A stretch of DNA of 25,614 nt from WFTC01 sp047635955 (GCA_047635955.1 JBLIGW010000005.1:1-25614), one strand, 5' to 3'. Shown: positions 1 through 6,851, counted from the stretch's first letter. Notes: generated from the sequence alone by a model not told the origin. Translations and numbers: made by a program.

Positions 1-24
1 AACTTCGTCTAGTATGGGGAGCCA
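1..24 (+). repeat. 24-bp dispersed repeat, copy 1
   Basis: The first 24 bases match positions 4148-4171 at 23 of 24 positions; the only difference is GGGGAGCC here against GGGAAGCC there. The element begins AACTTCGTCTAGTATGG. It may extend left of the window. Similarity stops sharply after the shared GCCA. Function is not known. Confidence 0.6.
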
Positions 25-172
25 AGCTTATTTTCAGCTTACGAACACCTCCAAAATCGCCCACCCTAACTGGAATGCGAAACTTTGCATATTCACACAG
101 TCTGTCTGGCGTGGATTGCCATTTCTCTTGTGAGAATTTCAGGTGTTTGTGAAGCCTGTGTCTAATGGACAT
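1..172 (-). CDS. possible partial ORF at the left edge (doubtful)
   Basis: On the minus strand an ATG at 172 opens a frame of 57 codons with no stop that runs off the left edge. It starts MSIRHRLHKHLKFSQ and contains GDFGGVRKLKIS. It would overlap the stop of the YibE/F-like gene by 11 nt. I recognise no family. Two things count against it: no -10 sits six bases upstream of its ATG, and the dispersed 24-bp repeat, apparently non-coding in its other copy, lies inside it. On the plus strand a frame is also open from base 2 to a TGA at 131-133, so this stretch may simply be non-coding. Confidence 0.22.
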   Translation of the reverse strand, partial: MSIRHRLHKHLKFSQEKWQSTPDRLCEYAKFRIPVRVGDFGGVRKLKISLAPHTRRS

Positions 173-1289
173 GTGTCAGTTCATCTAGCTTTAGGTCTTT
201 ACCTTTATTGAACACAAAACAAGCAATTAAGGTCGTAATTGGAACAGCAAAAATTAAACCAATACTACCAACAAGAGTGCGGGTAATTTCTTCAGCCATA
301 AACTCATAATTTATTATCTGATTGAAGGTCTCGGAGGAATCGACAAAAAGGAGAAGAAGTGGCAAAGATGCTCCCGTATAAACTAATATAAGGGTGTTCA
401 CTACAGAAGCAATATGATCTCGCCCTACTGCCATACTGCGTCGGTATAATTCTTTGAAGCTGATTTTATTTTGGGCTGCTTTAAGCTGCTCAACTACAGA
501 AGTTTGAGTAATACTTACGTCATCCAAAACACCAAGCACGCTAATGATCATACCTCCAAGAAGTAAGCCTCTAAAGTTTATGTTTTCGCCAATGCCAACT
601 TTCAGGAATCCTGCTTCTTCTGTTGCCAGCCCATTTAGCTGGATCAGCTCAGTAAAAATAGTTGCTAAAAATCCCGTTAATGCGAGTGTGATAAGAGTTC
701 CAGTTATTGCAATGCTAGTTTTCCTGTTTACCCCATGCGATAGATAGAAAATAGCTGGAAGAATGAAAAGTGATCCAAATAGTACGGCTAGCACAGGATC
801 TACTCCCTTGAGGAGTAATGGTAGGATCAACTTGAAAAGAACTAAAAAAGAAAATGCCATACTCAACAAAGAATAGATGCCTTTCTTACCGTTGATAACA
901 AGCACTACACCCACAAACAGGGCGAACAACAAATAAATCTTCGGATACCTTACGTAATCGACAATAAAAAGCTGTTCAAGCTCTAAAGATCCACTACTTT
1001 GAAGAAGCATAACTTCATCGCCTTCTAGGTATTCTATCGCATTAGCGTAACTATTTAAGTTATTGCTCAGGCTAACCGTCTCTCCAGCATTAGGCCCCTC
1101 CATCAACACAACGTCAAGGGATTGAATGGACTCACTTTCGCTCACTCCAGTTATTTCTCCCTCAAGGTATTCTTGAGTGATCCCACTTTCAGGACTTGTC
1201 CCCATATCTATTTGCAGAAAGAACAGTGCAACGCTCACCAATACAAACAAGACTTGCGCCAATCGTTTCCAGTTTCTCTTTGTTTTCAT
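162..1289 (-). CDS. YibE/F-like multi-pass membrane protein
   Basis: The 375-residue protein has an N-terminal membrane anchor, an extracytoplasmic segment of about 100 residues containing the beta-rich ITGVSESESIQSLDVVL region, and then about seven hydrophobic helices. The family signature LGVLDDVSITQTSVVEQL and the later NTLILVYTGASLPLLLLF support assignment to the YibE/F-like family of integral membrane proteins, whose function is not established. An ATG 51 nt further upstream would add 17 residues, but the start chosen here (MKTKRNWKRLAQ) is fixed by a TGCTATAAT extended -10 ending 6 nt before it, so the longer form would contain its own promoter. It is probably a single-gene unit. Confidence 0.8.
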   Translation of the reverse strand: MKTKRNWKRLAQVLFVLVSVALFFLQIDMGTSPESGITQEYLEGEITGVSESESIQSLDVVLMEGPNAGETVSLSNNLNSYANAIEYLEGDEVMLLQSSGSLELEQLFIVDYVRYPKIYLLFALFVGVVLVINGKKGIYSLLSMAFSFLVLFKLILPLLLKGVDPVLAVLFGSLFILPAIFYLSHGVNRKTSIAITGTLITLALTGFLATIFTELIQLNGLATEEAGFLKVGIGENINFRGLLLGGMIISVLGVLDDVSITQTSVVEQLKAAQNKISFKELYRRSMAVGRDHIASVVNTLILVYTGASLPLLLLFVDSSETFNQIINYEFMAEEITRTLVGSIGLIFAVPITTLIACFVFNKGKDLKLDELTHVH

Positions 1290-1295
1290 GTTCAG

Positions 1296-1304
1296 ATTAT
1301 AGCA
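1296..1304 (-). promoter_or_regulatory. extended -10 promoter, leaderless, for the YibE/F-like gene
   Basis: Reading the minus strand, TGCTATAAT is followed by CTGAAC and then ATG. A start of transcription about 7 nt after the -10 falls on the A of the start codon. It is one of the closest matches to consensus in the window. No good -35 is visible, as expected for an extended -10. Confidence 0.72.
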
Positions 1305-1451
1305 AGACAACTCCAATGTGAGAAACCACACAAGAACCAATTATCTAGTATTAAAAATCTTCATTAACCGTCAAAGCAGTTCTAATTGCATCCAGCCGGA
1401 GGAGCCAATTCCTTACATTACTATACAAAACACTTAAAGATTCTTCTTGCT

Positions 1452-1475
1452 ATCCCTGATTATATAATGAGGGAT
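1452..1475. repeat. imperfect palindrome at the 3' end of the kinase-like gene
   Basis: Arms ATCCCT and AGGGAT flank a self-complementary ATTATATAAT, with one G-G mismatch on each side. It touches the stop codon of the minus-strand kinase-like gene. A 3' hairpin or processing site is possible. There is no T-run after it on either strand, so it is not a standard intrinsic terminator. The rest of 1290-1451 holds only the YibE/F-like promoter and nothing else that I can identify. Confidence 0.4.
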
Positions 1476-2257
1476 TAGCTACTAGATTCTATCGCTCTCA
1501 GACGTCTACGTCTCCCCTCTAAGACTCTACTCAATTCCCAAGCTGTTGCCGCAATGGGTCTAGATTCCCAGTTTTCACATGTTTGATTTGCCTGGAGTAT
1601 GAGATCCTCACGCTCAGTAAGCTCAGCCATTAATAAATGTTGGATATCCATAAAACTTCTTACAAATCGTTCTGTTAGTGGAGCTTTCCAATTATTTGGC
1701 ACTTGATCTGTAGTGAGTAAGTTTGTGTCTATCAATACAAGTTCATTTGAACCTTCTCGAAAGATTAGATTGTAGGCTCCCAATTGACCTGGCAATTGAT
1801 TACCCCATAAATAGGGGCCAAATTCAGTAGCAGCATCTCCTCCAATAAAATCAATAATGGCATTCACTTCTTTACGAATTTGAAAGGAAGTTTCTAAAAG
1901 TTCAATCACTTGAGCTCGAACTTCAGGATCACTAAAATCTTTCTCTCTCAATATCCTTCCTTTAACCCACTCCATTTCAATGAGATAAGGAACAGATATT
2001 TCTTGTCCATTTACCAAGATTATTTGTCCCGGAAGAACTTTATATTTAGGTGTTTTAATATTATAATACTCTAAAATATCTCGATCTCTTTCCACTCCTC
2101 TAAGCCCAACTTCGTTCCATGCTTTACCAGGCTCATGTGGCCACTTTATTACAGTAGCTGGCGTTTTACCCTCAGGCAGTTCACCCACAACACCTACATT
2201 GTGCTGAGCCCCATGTGCAATTATTTTTTCTATGCTGACCATTTCTTCGCTGACCAT
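1475..2257 (-). CDS. kinase-fold-like protein of unknown substrate
   Basis: This 260-residue soluble protein reads like a divergent protein-kinase or aminoglycoside-phosphotransferase fold. Near the N-terminus HGAQHNVGVVGEL resembles a glycine-rich loop and is followed by VIKWP, a candidate ATP-binding lysine. PYLIEMEWVKGRIL resembles the hinge, and AYNLIF with LVLIDTNLL resembles the Asn and metal-binding Asp of the catalytic end. A canonical HxD catalytic loop is not evident; IDFIGGDA may stand in its place. The C-terminus is arginine-rich (EGRRRRLRA). The start at 2257 is preferred over the in-frame ATG at 2242 because TAATCT ends 6 nt before it. It may be a pseudokinase or small-molecule kinase; the substrate cannot be read. 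Confidence 0.55.
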   Translation of the reverse strand: MVSEEMVSIEKIIAHGAQHNVGVVGELPEGKTPATVIKWPHEPGKAWNEVGLRGVERDRDILEYYNIKTPKYKVLPGQIILVNGQEISVPYLIEMEWVKGRILREKDFSDPEVRAQVIELLETSFQIRKEVNAIIDFIGGDAATEFGPYLWGNQLPGQLGAYNLIFREGSNELVLIDTNLLTTDQVPNNWKAPLTERFVRSFMDIQHLLMAELTEREDLILQANQTCENWESRPIAATAWELSRVLEGRRRRLRAIESSS

Positions 2258-2263
2258 TTCTTC
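2234..2263. repeat. 15-bp tandem duplication covering a start codon
   Basis: GCTGACCATTTCTTC occurs twice head to tail (2234-2248 and 2249-2263). On the minus strand each unit carries GAAGAA-ATG-GTC-AGC, so the start codon of the kinase-like gene and its flank are duplicated in frame and the protein begins MVSEEMVS. It looks like a recent slippage duplication. Confidence 0.9.
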
Positions 2264-2269
2264 AGATTA
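2264..2269 (-). promoter_or_regulatory. -10 element TAATCT, leaderless, for the kinase-like gene
   Basis: On the minus strand TAATCT is followed by GAAGAA and ATG. The same hexamer and spacing occur before bipA and the aminotransferase gene. It overlaps an inverted repeat at 2266-2286. Confidence 0.5.
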
Positions 2270-2286
2270 GGATATTTTATCCTAAT
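2266..2286. promoter_or_regulatory. perfect inverted repeat, candidate operator
   Basis: Nine-base arms ATTAGGATA and TATCCTAAT are separated by TTT. The repeat covers most of the -10 and the spacer of the kinase-like gene promoter, the position expected for a repressor site. No regulator gene is adjacent. Confidence 0.5.
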
Positions 2287-2350
2287 TCAACTGGCTAAAA
2301 AACACAACTCGGAATAAATTAAGATTGGAACAACTATCAAACCCAACAAA

Positions 2351-2611
2351 ATGGAACTAAGAAAAATAATCGTTCTGATCATCATCATACTTTACACAAG
2401 ACCACTCTTATACTTTCGCTATAAATACCGATCAACTGTTTATAGAGAGAAGAACTGGGTGATAAATATCAAACCTTGGTTTTACAAAGACATCAAAGGT
2501 CTTTTCTCGAATAAACTGTTTCAAAACAAAGAAGAAATAAAAATTGCTAATTTTTACAGAGCTTACTTAATTGGATTCATAAGTTTATGGGTTCTATTTA
2601 AGATTATTTAA
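2351..2611 (+). CDS. small two-helix membrane protein, hypothetical
   Basis: An 86-residue protein with an N-terminal hydrophobic helix (IIVLIIIILYTRPLLYF), a central basic and aromatic stretch and a C-terminal helix (YLIGFISLWVLFKII). No family is recognised. TATCAA followed by a 6-nt spacer would put the transcript start 4 nt before the ATG. It begins with the same ten bases, ATGGAACTAA, as the next gene 60 bp downstream. Codon use is AT-rich. It could be a genuine small membrane protein of the local block; no function can be given. Confidence 0.5.
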   Translation: MELRKIIVLIIIILYTRPLLYFRYKYRSTVYREKNWVINIKPWFYKDIKGLFSNKLFQNKEEIKIANFYRAYLIGFISLWVLFKII

Positions 2612-2670
2612 ATTGCTAAACCATTTTTCAATAAATAGTGATAAGATTATTCATATAACAACTCAATCAG

Positions 2671-3438
2671 ATGGAACTAATCTACGCATTGGCAATTTCT
2701 ATTGGAATAAATTTACTCATGTTTATTCCTGCTTTTCTATTAAAAACTGACAAGCTCACCGATATATCTTACGCGCTATCTTTTGTGATTCTCGCCTTGT
2801 ACGCATTGATAATGAATGGAACAAGCCTTGCTTCAGTCGTGCTCTTTATTATGATATTAATTTGGGCCATTCGCATTGGCTCATATCTTCTGATTAGAAT
2901 CCATAAAATCAAAAAAGACACTCGATTCAATGAAATGCGTAAAAGCTTTTTAAAGTTTGGGGGTTTCTGGCTCATTCAAGGATTTACAGTATGGGCAGTC
3001 CTAATTCCTTCAATTCTTTTCATTCAGAATCAAGCTCAAGAGATAGGAGTGTTGGCCATATTTGGGATACTTATTTGGCTATTAGGACTTGCCATTGAAA
3101 CAATAGCAGACTTACAAAAGTACAGATTCAAAAATAAAACAGAAAACAAAGGTAAATGGATCGAAACAGGACTTTGGAAGTACTCAAGACACCCAAACTA
3201 TTTCGGAGAAATTTTACTTTGGTTTGGTGTCTATATATTCACTTTCACGTCATTAGTTGGACTAGAAAAGTGGATAGGTCTCATTGGCCCACTCTATATC
3301 GCTGCACTAATAATATTTTTAAGTGGAATACCTTTACTGGAGAAAAAAGCTGAAAAAAGATGGGGCGATAACAAGAAGTATCAATCTTATAAAGACAGGA
3401 CTCACGTGCTTTTCATACTGCCCAACAAGAACAAATGA
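2671..3438 (+). CDS. DUF1295 / steroid 5-alpha-reductase-like membrane protein
   Basis: The 255-residue multi-pass membrane protein matches the DUF1295 family, related to steroid 5-alpha reductases and isoprenylcysteine methyltransferases. The C-terminal signature is clear: KGKWIETGLWKYSRHPNYFGE at about residues 162-182, followed by IPLLEKKAEKRWGDNKKYQSYKDRT. The HPNYFGE segment is the usual cofactor-side motif of the superfamily. About six or seven hydrophobic helices are visible and the length is typical. TATAAC ending 11 nt before the ATG suggests a leader of about 5 nt. The bacterial substrate is unknown; a lipid or redox substrate is only inference. Confidence 0.85.
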   Translation: MELIYALAISIGINLLMFIPAFLLKTDKLTDISYALSFVILALYALIMNGTSLASVVLFIMILIWAIRIGSYLLIRIHKIKKDTRFNEMRKSFLKFGGFWLIQGFTVWAVLIPSILFIQNQAQEIGVLAIFGILIWLLGLAIETIADLQKYRFKNKTENKGKWIETGLWKYSRHPNYFGEILLWFGVYIFTFTSLVGLEKWIGLIGPLYIAALIIFLSGIPLLEKKAEKRWGDNKKYQSYKDRTHVLFILPNKNK

Positions 3439-3443
3439 TAGAA

Positions 3444-3452
3444 TGATATAAT
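3444..3452 (+). promoter_or_regulatory. extended -10 promoter TGATATAAT
   Basis: A perfect extended -10 lies 36 nt before the ferric-reductase-like ATG. A start at about 3459 would give a 30-nt leader. It lies in the 50-nt gap after the DUF1295 gene. Confidence 0.6.
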
Positions 3453-3488
3453 CACACAAAGTAAGACTTAACTCTAAATACAAAGCCA

Positions 3489-4112
3489 ATGGATGGATAC
3501 AACACGCTAAAACAACACTTAATCGTTGGGATAACAACAATCATACTCATTGGTCTATCCTTTCAATTCACAGACGCCTCTCTTGCGGCATCTTTTGCAC
3601 GTGTATCATTTCTATTGCTTTTCGCTACCATGTGTATTGGTCCAATCGTAAAGTTGAAGTCGCCTAAGAAGGGTACTCCCCCATTAATGCACCCCTGGAC
3701 CTGGCGAGGTGAACTAGGAATATGGTTCACAATCACTGCTTTCATGCATTTTTTAGTTCTTGCGTTCGACCGTCCCATTACAAGTTTTATCGAAGTAGGC
3801 GGTGGCGGTTATGCACTTGCAAATCTACTGGGAGCCATTGCACTTTTTTGGGCTCTTATCCTTTCAGCAACATCTTGTAGCAAAGCAATTCGGATGCTGG
3901 GCTTCAGTTCCTGGAAATGGGTTCAAAGTTTTGCCTATTTAATATTCTACCTTAGCTCCTGTCACTACATATACTTTCAATTCTTTTCCACTTATGGGGA
4001 TAATCCAGGACCAAACTGGTTTGGTTATGTCGCCATGACAATGACTCTTTTAGTCATTCTCCTTGAGTTTGCAGCTTTCTTTTCAGTGATAAAAAGTCAA
4101 AAAAGGAAATAA
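3489..4112 (+). CDS. ferric-reductase-like transmembrane protein (MsrQ/YedZ-related)
   Basis: This 207-residue, roughly six-helix protein resembles the ferric-reductase-like transmembrane domain found in MsrQ/YedZ, a haem-binding quinone-linked electron carrier for periplasmic MsrP. Visible features are WRGELGIWFTITAFMHFLVLA (residues 71-91, with His87), a helix LLGAIALFWALILSATS (113-129) and WKWVQSFAYLIFYLSSCHY (142-160, with His159). The residue 13 positions before His159, which lines up with a haem histidine in MsrQ (in the LHRL motif), is Gln146. No MsrP-like gene is in the window. The ATG at 3489 is kept because the promoter lies 36 nt upstream. It may be a haem-poor or differently liganded relative. 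Confidence 0.65.
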   Translation: MDGYNTLKQHLIVGITTIILIGLSFQFTDASLAASFARVSFLLLFATMCIGPIVKLKSPKKGTPPLMHPWTWRGELGIWFTITAFMHFLVLAFDRPITSFIEVGGGGYALANLLGAIALFWALILSATSCSKAIRMLGFSSWKWVQSFAYLIFYLSSCHYIYFQFFSTYGDNPGPNWFGYVAMTMTLLVILLEFAAFFSVIKSQKRK

Positions 4113-4147
4113 TCTCACTACACAAACTCTAGAGAAACACTAGTTTG

Positions 4148-4171
4148 AACTTCGTCTAGTATGGGAAGCCA
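4148..4171 (+). repeat. 24-bp dispersed repeat, copy 2
   Basis: This copy of the element at 1-24 (one mismatch) lies just upstream of the glutathione-transferase-like gene, followed by ATCTTTTTTG and then the -10. CTTC and GAAG within it could pair, and with the T-run this might act as a weak terminator, but the stem is only 4 bp. Confidence 0.6.
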
Positions 4172-4178
4172 TCTTTTT

Positions 4179-4187
4179 TGCTATACT
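4179..4187 (+). promoter_or_regulatory. extended -10 promoter TGCTATACT, leaderless
   Basis: TGCTATACT is followed by TCTCAC and then the ATG at 4194. This supports 4194, not the upstream ATG at 4161 that lies inside the dispersed repeat, as the start of the GST-like gene. Confidence 0.7.
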
Positions 4188-4193
4188 TCTCAC

Positions 4194-4844
4194 ATGAATC
4201 AATCACTCCCTGTTCTTTACTCTTTTCGAAGATGCCCCTATGCCATGAGGGCTCGATTTGCAATTCTAAAAAGTGGCCAGCGTGTCTTATTACGTGAAGT
4301 ACTACTTAGAGAAAAACCTCCATCCTTGCTTTCAGTTTCTCCGAAGGGAACCGTACCGGTTCTTGTTCTAAATGATGGCACTGTTTTTGAAGAAAGCTTG
4401 GAAATTATGCAGTGGGCACTTGCTCAAAACGATCCTGATGCATGGCTGGATGAGACGGGCTTAGAACTTGTAAGTGAAAATGATGCAAGCTTCAAGAAAG
4501 CTCTAGATCGATATAAGTATTTTGATCGTCATCCAGAAAATCCACAATTGTATTATCGAGAAAAAGCGGAAGTCTTCATACAGAAGCTTGAAAAAGTTTT
4601 ATCAACAAGCACCTTCTTAGCAGGTGAAGAGATCAGATTCGTAGATGTAGCTATTTTCCCATTCATTCGTCAATTTGCCTCTATTGATCTTATTTGGTTT
4701 GAATCTAGTAGATATATTCATGTTCGACGCTGGCTTCAGACATTTATAAAATCACCATTATTTGAGCAAAGCATGGTGAAGTATGATCAGTGGCACTCAA
4801 ACGAAAATCATGTGATTTTCCCCAGACAGCGTCATTTCCAATAG
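4194..4844 (+). CDS. glutathione S-transferase family protein
   Basis: The 216-residue protein has a thioredoxin-fold N-terminal domain with the active-site-like FRRCPYAMRAR at residues 11-21 (Cys14), a GTVPVLVLNDG cis-proline segment and FEESLEIMQWA. A helical C-terminal domain follows, with STFLAGEEIRFVDVAIFPFIRQF. The Cys-Pro-Tyr motif is like glutaredoxin-2 and omega-class GSTs, which favour thiol transfer or deglutathionylation over conjugation. Length is usual. Which thiol the organism uses is not visible. The leaderless promoter fixes the start, and the gene appears to stand alone. Confidence 0.88.
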   Translation: MNQSLPVLYSFRRCPYAMRARFAILKSGQRVLLREVLLREKPPSLLSVSPKGTVPVLVLNDGTVFEESLEIMQWALAQNDPDAWLDETGLELVSENDASFKKALDRYKYFDRHPENPQLYYREKAEVFIQKLEKVLSTSTFLAGEEIRFVDVAIFPFIRQFASIDLIWFESSRYIHVRRWLQTFIKSPLFEQSMVKYDQWHSNENHVIFPRQRHFQ

Positions 4845-4898
4845 TAAATACATCCAATTATTTCTGAATTATTCAAACAAGAAAAATTTGACTAGAAA

Positions 4899-4907
4899 TG
4901 ATATAAT
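4899..4907 (+). promoter_or_regulatory. extended -10 promoter TGATATAAT, leaderless
   Basis: TGATATAAT, then TCTTAC, then the ATG of the TspO gene at 4914. This is a consensus -10 with TGn and exact 6-nt spacing. A TTGACT lies nearby at 4889 but only 7 bases before the hexamer, too close to be its -35. Confidence 0.72.
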
Positions 4908-4913
4908 TCTTAC

Positions 4914-5381
4914 ATGAAGAAAATCTTTCCAATCATAATTTCCATTCTAATCGCACAAGCAGCTGGATTTATTGGAGCTATATTCACTTTCTCCTCCGTA
5001 GACACTTGGTATCTGACATTGAATACACCAAGCTGGAATCCCCCATCATGGGTCTTTGGACCAGTTTGGACCACCCTATATACGCTCATTGGAATATCCG
5101 CCTATCTCATTTGGAGAAACAAAGACAAGATCAAAAAGAAACTTGCCTTACAAGTCTATGGTATTCACTTAGTATTCAACGCACTTTGGACAATTCTGTT
5201 TTTTGGATTAAAAAATCCAGGATTTGCATTTGCAGAAATTCTCATCCTTCTTAGCTTGATAATAACTACTATTGTTCTCTTTTGGAGAATAGACAAGCGA
5301 GCAAGTTATTTACTACTGCCCTACTTAGGCTGGGTAACATTTGCTAGCTATTTGAATTTCACAATCTGGCAGCTCAATTAG
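4914..5381 (+). CDS. tspO: TspO/MBR family tryptophan-rich sensory protein
   Basis: This 155-residue five-helix membrane protein is a typical TspO. The family signature WYLTLNTPSWNPPSWVFGPVW lies at about residues 32-52, with conserved FNALWTILFFGLKNPG later. TspO proteins bind porphyrins and tetrapyrrole-related or sterol-like ligands in the membrane and are linked to oxidative or photo-stress responses. Length matches the family. Its own leaderless promoter makes it a single-gene unit; it is convergent with a decayed PAS gene 14 bp downstream. Confidence 0.93.
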   Translation: MKKIFPIIISILIAQAAGFIGAIFTFSSVDTWYLTLNTPSWNPPSWVFGPVWTTLYTLIGISAYLIWRNKDKIKKKLALQVYGIHLVFNALWTILFFGLKNPGFAFAEILILLSLIITTIVLFWRIDKRASYLLLPYLGWVTFASYLNFTIWQLN

Positions 5382-5395
5382 CCCAAGAAGGCGTA

Positions 5396-5841
5396 TTACT
5401 CATTTAGTCTTTTGCGGAGAGCCTCATTCTCTTCCTTCAACTCAACCATTTTCAATTCCCGATCCATCATATGTTTGTTCATCTTTTCAAGTTGTTCCAT
5501 TTTTGCTGCTAAATTCGCTTTCAGTTTTGCATCTTCTGTAATGTCTTTATAAATCAAATGGAATATAATCACGTAATAAGACCCTTCCCTCTTTCATTTT
5601 AACCAAAACATTTTTATTGACTTTTCGCTCCTCAAGTATTTTAGTTATTTCTTTATCAACAATCTCAGGATTATCAAAAGCCACCAGTGACTGCTCCAAT
5701 AATTTGCTCACTTTTCACAGAGAACATCTCTTCAAATGCTGAATTAACATAAATCACTTCACGTTTCCCATTTTCTACAAGTACAGCAACAGTCAGCCCC
5801 TGAATGAGAGCTTCCAGTCTACTAAGATTTTGATCAATCAT
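5396..5841 (-). pseudogene. PAS-domain protein with C-terminal coiled coil, two frameshifts
   Basis: Read on the minus strand, three frames together give one protein. Frame one starts at an ATG at 5841 (MIDQNLSRLEALIQGL) and carries the PAS core VIYVNSAFEEMFSVKSEQIIG, ending at a TGA at 5674. Frame two takes up near 5696 with SLVAFDNPEIVDKEI and EGRVLLRDYIPF, ending at a TAA at 5547. Frame three takes up near 5560 with YKDITEDAKLKANLAAK and a coiled coil MDRELKMVELKEENEALRKRL, ending at a TAA at 5396. The order PAS, DIT motif, coiled coil is that of a signalling sensor. Neither break lies in a long single-base run. It is most likely a decayed gene, though assembly error cannot be excluded. 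Confidence 0.78.
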
Positions 5842-5947
5842 AAATTCAAGGTTAACTTGTCTAGAACAGACTATCAAAACATCCCAAATAAGGGATATAC
5901 AATTCACAGTTCGAATAAGAAACAGCGTATGGGACTATTTGTCGATA

Positions 5948-5956
5948 TGGTATCAT
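5948..5956 (+). promoter_or_regulatory. extended -10 promoter TGGTATCAT
   Basis: TGGTATCAT lies 28 nt before the DUF2461 start codon; initiation near 5964 would leave a leader of about 21 nt. Confidence 0.5.
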
Positions 5957-5984
5957 TTCAAATAAACGAATATGACCAAGCACC

Positions 5985-6659
5985 ATGCCCTTCTTCACAA
6001 AAGACTATCATCAGTTTCTAAGCAGTCTAAATAAAAACAACAATAGAGTCTGGTTCAATGAGCACAAGCAAGATTATATAGACCACGTAAAAAAACCTTT
6101 CGAGAAATTCATTGAGATACTACTGCTAAAAAGCCGCAGCGTTGATGACAGCATCATGATCACTCCAAAGGAATCAATATTTCGAATTTATCGTGACGTT
6201 CGGTTTAGGAAAGACAAGACTCCATACAAAACAAACATGTCCGCATCGATTTCAAGATATGGACGTAAAAAAATGCTGCATCCTGGGATATTTGTACAAT
6301 TAGGAGTGGATGGACTTATGCTTGCAAGTGGAACATTTCACCCAGACCCAAGTACTAGAGATAAAATACGTGATTACATGGCTGAAAATCTAAGTGAGTT
6401 TAAAAAAATAATTAACGAAAAACAATTCAAAAAATACTGGGGAGAAATACAAGGAGAAAAAAGCAAAGTTTTAGCAAAAGAATACAAGCAAATCATTAAT
6501 GAAGAGCCACTAATCGCTAATAAGCAATTTTACGTTATAGCTAAACTAACAGACCCTAAAATCTTAATTTCAAAAGACCTAGATAAAACTATCTTGACCC
6601 ACTTTAAAGCTGTAAAACCCCTGGCAACATTTTTGACAAAGGCCATGGCATCTAAGTAG
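5985..6659 (+). CDS. DUF2461 domain-containing protein
   Basis: The 224-residue protein is a clear DUF2461 (TIGR02453-type) member. The N-terminal FFTKDYHQFLSSLNKNNNRVWF is followed by PKESIFRIYRDVRFRKDKTPYKTNMSA, a basic and aromatic core conserved in the family, then HPGIFVQLGVDGLMLASGTFHPDP. The C-terminal helix region carries the usual DPKILISKDL. No biochemical role is established for the family. No signal peptide or membrane segment is present. Codon use is AT-rich like its neighbours. Confidence 0.88.
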   Translation: MPFFTKDYHQFLSSLNKNNNRVWFNEHKQDYIDHVKKPFEKFIEILLLKSRSVDDSIMITPKESIFRIYRDVRFRKDKTPYKTNMSASISRYGRKKMLHPGIFVQLGVDGLMLASGTFHPDPSTRDKIRDYMAENLSEFKKIINEKQFKKYWGEIQGEKSKVLAKEYKQIINEEPLIANKQFYVIAKLTDPKILISKDLDKTILTHFKAVKPLATFLTKAMASK

Positions 6660-6695
6660 AATGTTTTTATATAAACAATAATTAAAATCCAAATT

Positions 6696-6791
6696 ATGGG
6701 AAAAGGAACTAGCCAGAAGAAGGCCGTCAAAAAGGCTCCAACAAAAACGGCGAAAGAAAAAAGAGCAGAAAAAAGAGAGAAAAGGGCATAA
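6696..6791 (+). CDS. 31-residue lysine-rich micro-protein
   Basis: A 32-codon frame begins MGKGTSQKKAVKKAPTKTAK and ends with EKRAEKREKRA. It contains ten lysines and three arginines against three glutamates, so it is strongly basic and probably binds nucleic acid or ribosomes. TAAAAT lies 7 nt before the ATG, close to the leaderless pattern. It lies alone between the DUF2461 and PPC genes. The opening MGKG recalls the small ribosomal protein bTHX, but the rest does not match. It may be a real small protein missed by ORF length cut-offs. Confidence 0.55.
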   Translation: MGKGTSQKKAVKKAPTKTAKEKRAEKREKRA

Positions 6792-6822
6792 CTACACTCT
6801 ACTAAGTATTTTATAGTCAGAT

Positions 6823-6851
6823 TTGACAATATTTAAGATTTATTGTAGAGT
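6823..6851 (+). promoter_or_regulatory. sigma-70 type promoter TTGACA-N17-TAGAGT
   Basis: A perfect -35 TTGACA (6823-6828) and TAGAGT (6846-6851) are separated by 17 bases, upstream of the PPC-domain gene. The predicted leader is about 23 nt. It has the best -35 box in the window and contrasts with the -35-poor leaderless promoters. Confidence 0.65.

Noticed and set aside
1452..1475. Palindrome as an intrinsic terminator
   Set aside because: No T-run follows on either strand, and the stem has mismatches; kept only as a palindrome.
4161..4193. Upstream ATG adding 11 residues (MGSHLFCYTSH) to the GST-like protein
   Set aside because: It lies in the dispersed repeat, and the -10 TGCTATACT falls inside this extension; the family N-terminus fits the ATG at 4194.
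5830..6021. Plus-strand ORF of 63 codons overlapping the PAS pseudogene
   Set aside because: It is antisense to the PAS coding region and overlaps the DUF2461 start; no family features.
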